From assembly GCA_036651575.1 (NCBI GenBank), contig JAVVXN010000044.1, positions 1 to 12,048 of the forward strand: a stretch of DNA of 12,048 nucleotides. The letters are read 5' to 3'. Shown here piece after piece: positions 1 through 6,310 of this stretch; position 1 is the stretch's first letter; each line of letters starts with the position of its first letter. The position numbers and the translations under genes were made by a program. The notes under the pieces are model-generated. The model saw nothing but the letters and a program-made list of their open reading frames with translations. It ran no database searches and was not told where the DNA came from. This DNA is from JAVWGW01 sp036651575 (lineage in GTDB: Bacteria; Actinomycetota; Coriobacteriia; Coriobacteriales; Eggerthellaceae).

Positions 1-1790
1 GGAACAGGAATTTCTTTAAACGTAACGTGAATGGCAGTGACCGCACGCACGTCGGTGAGGGTATAAGCATTACTGTCGCTTGAAGTCACAGCTTTGCCGT
101 TTACGCTTACCGTAGCAAACTCATAGCCTTCATTGGGAGCAAAAGTATAGGCTTGCGAGCTGCCTTCGCGCACGGCAATGGTTCCGAAAGGAGTAATGGT
201 ACCGTTTTCCACTGTAGCAGTAACGTTGTAGTAGTAAACGATAGGCGTCGGGGGCTTGGGCGGTTCAGCGATTGCCGCAAAGGTAACAGCGATGGAGTGC
301 GCAGCCCTAACATCAGTGAACGTATAGGTGTTTCCCTGAAGCTCACTTTTTGCATCCACGTTATCCACAAGAAGGGTATCGAGCTCGTAGCCATCATTTG
401 GCTTGATGGTAAACGACTGATCGGTTTTCTCCTGCACTTTCACAATACCTGAAGGATCAAGCATGCCATTACCCCCCACCACAAGAGCGCCGTTAGCGCC
501 TACAGTGGCGGTAATATTGTATGTGGGGAGAGCCTTAAACGTAGCGTGAATGGTGGTATCTGCATGGACGTCTGTAAAGGTATAGGTGTTGTTCGTAATG
601 GTTACAGGCTTGCCGTCAACAGTAACACTACCAAGCTCGTAGCCGGGATTCGGCTGGAATGTATATGTCTTCTCATCGATACCTTCACGAACAACGGTTG
701 TACCCGCCGGGGAAATGCTGCCGTTACCATCATCTGTAGCGGTGATGCCGTAAGTGAAATAGGGATACAAGTCTCCAAAAAAAGAGCTATTTCCGGTGAC
801 AACTGCAGAACCAGTATCGTATATATAAAACACATGACCAGGACGTTCGTCAACTTTTATTTCGCCTGTCTGCGTATCGAATGTAAAGGGAATATCTTGC
901 TGTCGTTCATTTATGATTTTCATATTAGACACTTTATCAAGATTTTTAAATCCTTTGACAGAGTTAAGGTTACACACATAACCCGAGCCCTGACGAGCCC
1001 AGAACACCCTAGCATACTCATTATTACAATAGACCTGCGTTAATTTGGTATTATGAGAAAGATCGAGAGCGGCAAGAGAGTTGTACCAGCAAATCAACTC
1101 AGTAAGTTCCGCATTATTGGAAAGATCAAGGGAAGTAAGCCACATACTCGCTTCGTCAATCTCTAAACAAGTCAATTCTTTATTATGAGAAAGGTCGAGC
1201 GGAACGGCGGGACCCTCAAACATCTCACCGGTAAGCCCCAAAGTCAATTTTTTCAATTTCGTATTCTGAGTCAAATCGACAGAAGAGCACACACTGCTCT
1301 TCAACTCCAGCTCTTCCAACCCCGTATTGGAGCTAAGATCAAGGGTGAAGTTGGCCCTGCAGCACAGGGTGGTTAGGGCTGTGTTTTTAGTCAGATCGAG
1401 AGCGGTGAGTGAATCCTGGAAGCAACGCAGGGTGGTAAGATTGGTGAAAAACTCAATGCCTTCTGGGTTCGTTACCAGACTGTTGTAATAAAATTCTATT
1501 GAAGTTACCGCCAATAGCTCGGCACGCTGCAAAACCCCGTCGTTGTTCTTGTCGAACTCTTCACTTGACACAAAGGATCGAAACGCTGGATCGGGAAAAC
1601 TATTTTCATCAATTATCACGTCGCCCTCGCCCACAAGCGCAGAAACGGCCGCCGCGGGGGCATCCGCTTGCGATGTGGCGGTGTCACCTGTTGCCAGAGC
1701 AGTGAGCGGGAATCCGGCCATGGGAGTTAGCGCCAACACGACCGCTAGCACCAGTGCCAAACCTCTGTTCGATTTCTTCGATTTTTTCAT
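1..1790 (-). CDS. Secreted leucine-rich-repeat protein with divergent InlB-type B repeats (3' end outside window)
   Basis: The frame is open from ATG at 1790 to the left edge, giving about 596 codons without a stop, so the C-terminus is missing. The start is supported by AAGGGA seven bases upstream. Residues 1-33 form a signal peptide (basic KKSKKSNR, hydrophobic core, likely cleavage after ALA). Residues 80-91 (DKNNDGVLQRAE) match a 12-residue EF-hand calcium loop with acidic or amide residues at positions 1, 3, 5 and 12. Residues about 100-265 carry irregular leucine-rich repeats of the form LxxLDLSxNxxLTxL. Three repeats of 75-85 residues follow (about 346-421, 422-506 and 517-596), each with YTFxPNxGYE and a YTFTDV-type ending, as in the divergent InlB B-repeat family. 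A short proline-rich linker (PPKPPTP) precedes the third. Such proteins are usually secreted or wall-attached and act in adhesion; the anchor would be in the missing part. Ligand unknown. Coding strand and frame are certain; function is inferred from architecture. Confidence 0.9.
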   Translation of the reverse strand, partial: MKKSKKSNRGLALVLAVVLALTPMAGFPLTALATGDTATSQADAPAAAVSALVGEGDVIIDENSFPDPAFRSFVSSEEFDKNNDGVLQRAELLAVTSIEFYYNSLVTNPEGIEFFTNLTTLRCFQDSLTALDLTKNTALTTLCCRANFTLDLSSNTGLEELELKSSVCSSVDLTQNTKLKKLTLGLTGEMFEGPAVPLDLSHNKELTCLEIDEASMWLTSLDLSNNAELTELICWYNSLAALDLSHNTKLTQVYCNNEYARVFWARQGSGYVCNLNSVKGFKNLDKVSNMKIINERQQDIPFTFDTQTGEIKVDERPGHVFYIYDTGSAVVTGNSSFFGDLYPYFTYGITATDDGNGSISPAGTTVVREGIDEKTYTFQPNPGYELGSVTVDGKPVTITNNTYTFTDVHADTTIHATFKALPTYNITATVGANGALVVGGNGMLDPSGIVKVQEKTDQSFTIKPNDGYELDTLLVDNVDAKSELQGNTYTFTDVRAAHSIAVTFAAIAEPPKPPTPIVYYYNVTATVENGTITPFGTIAVREGSSQAYTFAPNEGYEFATVSVNGKAVTSSDSNAYTLTDVRAVTAIHVTFKEIPV

Positions 1791-1955
1791 GTTATCGTCC
1801 CTTGCTTTTATTCATTGCGCCGTTTGCGCAAACTGTTCCTACCGCATCTATTCACACCATAAATCCTCGCGAATAAAAAATCTGCAATTTGTCATGAACA
1901 GTAAATCCAGCGACATAAACGACAACGAAAGAGATGCTTCAACTGCATCATGAAA
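1791..1955 (-). promoter_or_regulatory. 5' region of the leucine-rich-repeat gene with a 12-bp palindrome
   Basis: This gap upstream of the surface-protein gene contains its ribosome-binding site (AAGGGA in the minus sense, near 1798-1803) and a perfect 12-bp palindrome GTTTGCGCAAAC at 1822-1833. The palindrome lies where the leader of the mRNA would be. No promoter stands out: TTGCAG and ATTTAT have 17-bp spacing but the second is a poor -10. The palindrome could be an operator or chance; I cannot choose. Confidence 0.3.
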
Positions 1956-1998
1956 GCAAAATTCCGCCCCCCGGATAATCCAAGGGGCGGAATTTTGC
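1956..1998 (-). terminator. Intrinsic terminator hairpin of the Rrf2 gene
   Basis: GCAAAATTCCGCCCC (1956-1970) and its exact reverse complement (1984-1998) form a perfect 15-bp stem with a 13-nt loop, about 50 nt downstream of the Rrf2 stop codon. On the minus strand the closing arm ends in AATTTTGC followed by TTTCAT, giving a U-rich tail. It separates the regulator from the downstream surface-protein gene, which therefore should have its own promoter. Confidence 0.8.
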
Positions 1999-2050
1999 AG
2001 TAAGGGTACGAATAAAAATCCGCACTCCTGCGCGAGAGTAAAAAGGTACC

Positions 2051-2515
2051 CTACGCCAGACTTTCTTCTTCGTTTTCACAACCGGCGAGGCCACAGGCCT
2101 CTTTTAAACTATCCGAGGCGGCCAAGATTCCTTCGACGGTGATACCGCTCAGAGCAGTTTTAAGGCTTTCACGAATTAAATCATAGGAAAGATGGAGCGG
2201 ACATTTCTGGTCTTCCCCATGAGCGCAGGGACTTCCCTTGCCCGAAGTGCCGCTGACTTCCGTTGTTTCCTCCATGGCCGACACGATATCGAACATGGTA
2301 ATTCTCGAGGGATGCTGCGCTAAGCTGTATCCGCCGTAGCGGCCCGGATGAGCTTTGATAAGCTCAGCGTCGCGCATCTCTTTCGTCAAACGAATAAAGT
2401 AGTCGCGCGGAATCTTCATCGCTTCTGCTATTTCCCTTGAAGAACAGATGCGACCTTCTTCCGCCAAAAACAGAATCGCTCGAATAGCATAATCAGTTGT
2501 TGCTCTCAGTTGCAT
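2051..2515 (-). CDS. Rrf2-family transcriptional regulator with cysteine-rich sensor region
   Basis: The 154-residue product has the usual Rrf2 length and opening (MQLRATTDYAIRAILFLA). A winged helix-turn-helix follows: SSREIAEAMKIPRDYFIRL at about 25-43 and the wing GRYGGYSL at 58-65, a hallmark of the family. Rrf2 proteins such as IscR, NsrR and RsrR bind DNA as dimers and often hold an iron-sulfur cluster on three cysteines just after the DNA-binding part. Here that region (about 95-108) has C97 and C105 with H108 nearby, so only two cysteines in the loop. A further pair, C141 and C146, sits near the C-terminus. The protein may sense iron-sulfur status, redox or nitric oxide, but may also be a cluster-free type such as CymR. 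No obvious target gene adjoins it, and the terminator behind it makes it monocistronic. A purine-rich GGGGGAAAGAG precedes the ATG. Family assignment is firm; the signal is unknown. Confidence 0.93.
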   Translation of the reverse strand: MQLRATTDYAIRAILFLAEEGRICSSREIAEAMKIPRDYFIRLTKEMRDAELIKAHPGRYGGYSLAQHPSRITMFDIVSAMEETTEVSGTSGKGSPCAHGEDQKCPLHLSYDLIRESLKTALSGITVEGILAASDSLKEACGLAGCENEEESLA

Positions 2516-2606
2516 TTCATCACTCTTTCCCCCACGGAATAGTGCATTCTACCTGCGCCTGTTTTCTGGAGCGCAAATCCAGACCAACCGTTAGTACCGG
2601 TAACCG

Positions 2607-2629
2607 TTATTGTATTATCCTCACAATAA
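2607..2629 (-). promoter_or_regulatory. Possible Rrf2 operator and promoter: TTATTGT-N9-ACAATAA
   Basis: A perfect 7-bp inverted repeat with a 9-nt spacer lies about 90 bp upstream of the Rrf2 start. The spacer contains, on the minus strand, GATAAT (2614-2619), the best -10 candidate for this gene. A dimeric regulator bound here would cover the promoter, as expected for autoregulation. The -35 region is poor (ATCATT at 17-bp spacing). The site is seen directly; its role is inferred. Confidence 0.4.
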
Positions 2630-2845
2630 ATAATCTAATGATACCGAATTGTGAAACCAAATACGATAACCGACAGAATGATAACGATAATACACAGATA
2701 ATCAATGGTATACGGAGTATTTTTCTGTTTATTCTACGCCGGAAACACAACCTGTGCACGATGAATTTTGGCGGAAACGCGTTTCGCTCATCGCAAGTCA
2801 TCCCGCATAAACCGCCGGACCTCACGCACGAAACCCCCGCTCGAA
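2630..2845. other. Intergenic stretch without a supportable gene
   Basis: This is the rest of the gap (2516-2845, about 330 bp) between the lysozyme stop and the Rrf2 start. The part near 2630-2735 is AT-rich, with three GATAAC/GATAAT motifs (about 2664-2705). A 12-bp palindrome GAAACGCGTTTC lies at 2774-2785. Open frames on both strands lack a ribosome-binding site and any recognisable protein signature, and several overlap the lysozyme gene. I see no clear terminator for the lysozyme gene. Confidence 0.5.
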
Positions 2846-3685
2846 TTACTCATAAAAGCAAAGGTTTCGATCCACCGATCCCGAAATGCCCGGCACGTCG
2901 CCCGTACTCGTGTATTGCCATATGCGAAAGCGATACGTTTGACCCGGCTTGTCGGCGTAATCGGCATACCATAGATCATAGGTGTCGATAAGGGCCGCCA
3001 GGTCATAATGACCGTCAAGCCAGAGATTGTTGCCGTAAATGATCGCTTCGTAGCCCCGCTCTCGAATGCGATCGCAAAACGCCTTGGCGATTTGCGTCGT
3101 CTCGGCCTGTGTCAGTCCCGCAATACGTTCGTCTTCAACGCCGTTTTCTTCCAGGTCAAACGCAATCGGATAACGCAGCTGGTAACCTTTGACCGCTTCA
3201 AGCACCCAATCGGCTTCCTCCCGCGCTTCCCGTTCGGTAATAGCCTGCGAAAAAAAGTATACGCCCACATCGAGGCCGGCTTTCGTTGCCCCTTCAATGT
3301 TTTGGTCAAACAGTTCATCTTCCCAAATTTTTCCCTCGGTATAACCGCGATACCCTGCACGAAGGTAGGCGAAATCGACTCCCGATGCAGCAACCGCCTG
3401 CCAGTCGATCTGCTGGTTATGACTTGAAACATCAATGCCTTCAGCGGCCGTTTTGCCATCGGCACCACGGTAGGATTTCACCCCGCCCGTATCGGTGATG
3501 CGCGCATAGTCGTAGCCGTTTGAGGGCACCGTGCGTGACGACGAATCTGCTTGCCCCGAAGAGGAACAACCGCCCAGAAAAAACGCTACCACAAGCGCCA
3601 CAGCGCACAGCAAAACCGCCGTCGCGGCATAAGCGCAGCGACACAACCGGGAATGATCGGTACTCTGAGATAAAGAAGTCTGCAT
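2846..3685 (-). CDS. GH25 lysozyme-like lipoprotein (muramidase)
   Basis: The 279-residue protein starts with a basic stretch and a hydrophobic segment (about 18-37) ending in LGGC. This is a lipobox, with C40 the likely lipidated residue, followed by a Ser-rich linker. The catalytic domain spans about 83-279: GIDVSSHNQQIDW (83-95, containing the conserved first Asp), the FDLEENG motif with D177 and catalytic E179, and the family's closing block IWQYTSTGDVPGISG (255-269) and VDRN. GH25 enzymes cut the N-acetylmuramic acid to N-acetylglucosamine bond of peptidoglycan. The lipid anchor points to remodelling of the cell's own wall rather than phage lysis; no phage genes are nearby. It is monocistronic and divergent from the folate gene. 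No good Shine-Dalgarno precedes the ATG, and a TG-C-TAAACT element ends seven bases before it, so the mRNA may be leaderless. Domain assignment is strong; the physiological role is inferred. Confidence 0.93.
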   Translation of the reverse strand: MQTSLSQSTDHSRLCRCAYAATAVLLCAVALVVAFFLGGCSSSGQADSSSRTVPSNGYDYARITDTGGVKSYRGADGKTAAEGIDVSSHNQQIDWQAVAASGVDFAYLRAGYRGYTEGKIWEDELFDQNIEGATKAGLDVGVYFFSQAITEREAREEADWVLEAVKGYQLRYPIAFDLEENGVEDERIAGLTQAETTQIAKAFCDRIRERGYEAIIYGNNLWLDGHYDLAALIDTYDLWYADYADKPGQTYRFRIWQYTSTGDVPGISGSVDRNLCFYE

Positions 3686-3692
3686 AAGTCTT

Positions 3693-3721
3693 AGTTTAGC
3701 ACGGCGTGCACCTCATCCAAA
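3693..3721 (-). promoter_or_regulatory. Candidate leaderless promoter of the GH25 gene
   Basis: On the minus strand TG-C-TAAACT (3693-3701) forms an extended -10 element, with TTTGGA (3716-3721) at 17-bp spacing as a weak -35. The predicted transcription start is 3686, one base before the ATG at 3685. The AAGACTT between the -10 and the ATG is not a Shine-Dalgarno. The -10 match is 4 of 6, so confidence is modest. Confidence 0.4.
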
Positions 3722-3772
3722 AAAACAGCCACTCCACCCACCACTTGTGCACAAACAGGCGCCATAGTCTCC

Positions 3773-3801
3773 TTATCGACCGGCATCCTTCGTGGGATAA
3801 T
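3773..3801 (+). promoter_or_regulatory. Candidate leaderless promoter of the 5-formyl-THF cyclo-ligase gene
   Basis: TTATCG (3773-3778), a 17-nt spacer that ends in TGG, and GATAAT (3796-3801) form an extended -10 promoter. Counting the usual six bases after the -10 hexamer puts the transcription start exactly on the A of the ATG at 3808. GAGG at 3802-3805 lies only two bases from the ATG, too close for normal Shine-Dalgarno use. A 10-bp palindrome TTGTGCACAA (3745-3754) lies upstream, midway between the two divergent genes. Confidence 0.5.
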
Positions 3802-3807
3802 GAGGCA

Positions 3808-4464
3808 ATGGAAACAAAACCAGACATACGAGCGCAGGCCATAGCACGACGCGACCGCATGTCGGTGTCCGAGCGCGATCGCAAAAGTCGGGAAATCTGT
3901 TGCAAGCTGGAAACGGTTCTGGCGCAGCTTCCTCCCCAAAGAGCTTCCCACAAACCCGCATCGTCGAACGACCAGACCTCTGCGACCGCGCCCTTAATCG
4001 CCGCCTATGCCGCCATGAAAAGCGAGGTTGACCTCGACGCCTTTATCGTCGCCGCCTACGCGAAGTGCGCCCGCGTTTGCTTTCCCTGCATGGTGCGCGC
4101 CCCGGCCAATGCGGCGCACCCCGCTGCGCTGCACATGGAATTTCGCGAAGTCACTCGCTCCGATTACGAAAGGGGGAAGGCGCCTTTCGTCGTAGCCCCG
4201 TTACGCTCGTATACGCCGGATGCGGCCGAGGTGTGCGCCTTCCCCGTCGTTGCCGCACGTGCCATCAACCTGATTGTCGTCCCCCTGGTTGCCTTCGACC
4301 GTCGCGGCAATCGTCTGGGCTACGGCGGGGGCAACTACGACCGGTTCCTGCCCCTGCTCACCCCTCCGTGCCGTATTACCGGCGTGGCCTTCGCGGAACA
4401 GGAGGTTTCCCTCTTGCCCCGCGAAGGCCACGATGTCGAACTGAGCGAAATAATCCGCGCATAA
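3808..4464 (+). CDS. 5-formyltetrahydrofolate cyclo-ligase (5,10-methenyl-THF synthetase)
   Basis: The enzyme converts 5-formyltetrahydrofolate to 5,10-methenyltetrahydrofolate using ATP, returning a stored and inhibitory folate to the one-carbon pool in the cytoplasm. Residues 168-181 (NRLGYGGGNYDRFL) are the family's nucleotide and substrate-binding signature, preceded by LIVVPLVAFDRRG and followed by LPREGHDVEL (203-212), also typical. From ATG 3808 the protein has 218 residues, slightly longer than usual. The excess is a polar Ser/Pro/Gln-rich insert at about 41-61 between the first helix and the first strand. An in-frame ATG at 3706 would add 34 residues of unrelated sequence and would overlap the promoter region, so I prefer 3808. 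The gene stands alone, divergent from the lysozyme gene and convergent with the nhaC operon. Family assignment is firm. Confidence 0.93.
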   Translation: METKPDIRAQAIARRDRMSVSERDRKSREICCKLETVLAQLPPQRASHKPASSNDQTSATAPLIAAYAAMKSEVDLDAFIVAAYAKCARVCFPCMVRAPANAAHPAALHMEFREVTRSDYERGKAPFVVAPLRSYTPDAAEVCAFPVVAARAINLIVVPLVAFDRRGNRLGYGGGNYDRFLPLLTPPCRITGVAFAEQEVSLLPREGHDVELSEIIRA

Positions 4465-4486
4465 TACCTTGCCGGCGTAAACCCCC

Positions 4487-4512
4487 ATTCCTCGCTCCGC
4501 TCAAAATGACAG
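4487..4512 (+). repeat. Dispersed repeat copy A (reverse orientation relative to copy B)
   Basis: ATTCCTCGCTCCGCTCAAAATGACAG differs from the copy at 11446-11475 at three of 26 positions. It lies just past the folate gene stop, facing copy B at 4575-4604, so the two can pair as an imperfect 26-bp inverted repeat with about 62 nt between them. No coding sequence lies between the two copies. Confidence 0.75.
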
Positions 4513-4574
4513 AAGGAAAAAGTCGAAACGACAGGAGAAAACCGTTGCATCTTGTCATCGAAACGTTGTGCGTT

Positions 4575-4604
4575 CTGTCATCATGAACGAAGCGAAGGAT
4601 CTGG
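4575..4604 (-). repeat. Dispersed repeat copy B
   Basis: This 30-nt stretch (CTGTCATC at its left end, GAAGCGAAGGATCTGG at its right) matches the reverse complement of 11446-11475 at 26 of 30 positions. It lies nine bases from the nhaC stop. With copy A it makes a small element of about 118 bp bounded by inverted copies. That element might fold in either transcript and serve as a transcription or mRNA-stability boundary for the convergent genes. Confidence 0.75.
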
Positions 4605-4612
4605 TCTGGTGA

Positions 4613-6292
4613 CTATTCTTTAACCGCCTTCTTCTTTCCGTTGAAGCTAACACCCATGCGCGAAAGTACGACGATAGCGCCCAGCATCAGCACGGTACAC
4701 ACAGCAAGCGATATCCAGGGGTTGCCCAGCAAGCCGGCGATAACGTAGCCAATGATGCAGATGACCATGACCATGGTGGCATAGGGAAGCTGCGTGGCAA
4801 CGTGGCGCAAGTGATTACACTTCGCACCCGCCGACGACAAAATGGTCGTATCGGAAATAGGTGACACGTGGTCGCCGTAGACCGCGCCGCCCAACGTGGC
4901 ACCCACCGCAACCAAAAACAGCGGCGAAGTGGTGGGGAAAACGCCGATGACGATAGGCAGGATAAGGGCGATAGTGCCCCACGACGTACCCATCGAAAAG
5001 CCGATAAATGCAGCCACAATAAAGATAACCACCGGCAGCATAGACAAATCAACGCCGATACCGTTCAAGAACCCGCTGACGAACTCACCGGTACCCAGCA
5101 AATAGCGGCACGCGCCACCCAAGCTCCATGCCAGCACCAAAATCATGATGGCCCCGATCATCGAACGCACGCCCTCGGCGATACCTTCGACAAATTCGGT
5201 CAGCTTCATCAAGCCACGCGGCAAAAACATAGCCGCAGCCACCAAAAGCGCCACGCACACACCAATGCACAGGCCAGCCACGGGGTCTTCGCCCACCGCC
5301 GTCGGAAAATCGACGCCCTGGAAAAATCCACCGGTATACGCCATCCCGAGAATGGAGAAGATGATGAGCACGACGATAGGAATCACCAGGTCGAACACGC
5401 GACCCTTCTCAGACACATCAAGCCCGGTGTACTCTTCGAGTGCGCTTTCGGCCGCCGCATCGAGTGCTTCTTCTTGCGCCACAACCGTGGGAATGTTGGG
5501 ACGAGATTCCGAATGAATGTCGGTCTTGTCCGCAACGCCGATGGTGGAAAGAACCGCAAGGGGAGAAGCCTCTCCCGGGATGCAATGCTTTTCGGCACCC
5601 AAACACTGGCTGTCGGTTTCCGCCAACTTCATGGGACCGAAATCAAAGTTGGTCGCGCAGATGAAGAACACCATGATGATGGTCAAAAGCGCATAGAAAT
5701 TGTAGGGGATCGAAGCCACAAACGTCGAAAACCCGTCTTCGCCCAAATAACCACCGACGGCTACCGCCCAAGAAGAAACCGGCGCGATAATGCACACCGG
5801 CGCTGCCGTCGAGTCGATGATCCAGGCCAGTTTCTCGTGGCTGATATGAAAGCGATCCGTCACGGGACGCATGACGGCACCAACCGTGAGACAGTTAAAA
5901 TAATCGTCCACAAAAATGATGATACCCAACACGGCGGTCATCAGTTGTGCCACGCGTGCGTTTTTGATGTGACCCGAAACCCATTCGCCGTATGCCTTCG
6001 AGCCTCCGGCGATGGCGATAACCACCGTCAGCGCCCCCAACAACGCAAGGAACAGCAACAGCGCCCCGTTTGCCCCTATTTGCTCGGCCATCATGCCCGG
6101 CACCATGGTAAACGAATCGATCAGCTGCTCGAACCCAGCGCCGTTTAAAGTGAACTGGTAGATGACCATGCCCGAAAACACTCCGATGATCAGCGACGAG
6201 TACACTTCCTTCGTGATGAGAGCGAGCCCCAACGCCAAAATAGGCGGAATGATGGACCAAGCCCCCGTACTGATAAGGTCGAAACCTTCCAT
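4613..6292 (-). CDS. nhaC: NhaC-family Na+/H+ antiporter (or related organic-acid antiporter)
   Basis: The 559-residue integral membrane protein has about a dozen hydrophobic segments and the two family signatures. The first is IIIFVDDYFNCLTVGAVM at about 124-141, with D129 and D130. The second is GDHVSPISDTTILSSAGA at 473-490, leading into KCNHLRHVATQLPYA. SWAVAVGGYLG and GTSWGTIALILPI lie in the two symmetric halves. Family members exchange Na+ for H+; some relatives instead exchange malate and lactate or other acids with Na+/H+, so the substrate is open. A hydrophilic loop of about 85 residues (217-300, acidic, with several Cys) separates the halves and is probably cytoplasmic. AAGGAG lies 11 bases before the ATG. 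The gene starts 18 nt after modC and is likely co-transcribed with modABC, an unusual partnership. Confidence 0.9.
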   Translation of the reverse strand: MEGFDLISTGAWSIIPPILALGLALITKEVYSSLIIGVFSGMVIYQFTLNGAGFEQLIDSFTMVPGMMAEQIGANGALLLFLALLGALTVVIAIAGGSKAYGEWVSGHIKNARVAQLMTAVLGIIIFVDDYFNCLTVGAVMRPVTDRFHISHEKLAWIIDSTAAPVCIIAPVSSWAVAVGGYLGEDGFSTFVASIPYNFYALLTIIMVFFICATNFDFGPMKLAETDSQCLGAEKHCIPGEASPLAVLSTIGVADKTDIHSESRPNIPTVVAQEEALDAAAESALEEYTGLDVSEKGRVFDLVIPIVVLIIFSILGMAYTGGFFQGVDFPTAVGEDPVAGLCIGVCVALLVAAAMFLPRGLMKLTEFVEGIAEGVRSMIGAIMILVLAWSLGGACRYLLGTGEFVSGFLNGIGVDLSMLPVVIFIVAAFIGFSMGTSWGTIALILPIVIGVFPTTSPLFLVAVGATLGGAVYGDHVSPISDTTILSSAGAKCNHLRHVATQLPYATMVMVICIIGYVIAGLLGNPWISLAVCTVLMLGAIVVLSRMGVSFNGKKKAVKE

Positions 6293-6310
6293 GTGAATCT
6301 CTACTCCTTT

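Noticed and set aside
1..760. Repeats at the left end considered as a CRISPR array
   Set aside because: They are degenerate, about 230-255 bp long and in frame, encoding the InlB-type protein repeats.
2774..2785. 12-bp palindrome GAAACGCGTTTC as terminator of the lysozyme gene
   Set aside because: It has no loop and no following T tract, and lies about 60 bp past the stop; kept only as an observation.
2497..2991. 164-codon open frame on the plus strand across the Rrf2-lysozyme gap
   Set aside because: It overlaps the starts or ends of two well-supported genes on the other strand, has no ribosome-binding site, and its composition gives no protein signature.
3706..3807. Upstream in-frame ATG for the folate cyclo-ligase
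   Set aside because: The extra 34 residues do not resemble the family, and a good promoter sits inside them with its start at 3808.
4868..6148. 426-codon open frame on the plus strand
   Set aside because: It lies entirely antisense to nhaC, is dominated by His, Arg, Gln and Asp as expected for the reverse of a hydrophobic gene, and has no ribosome-binding site or recognisable domain.
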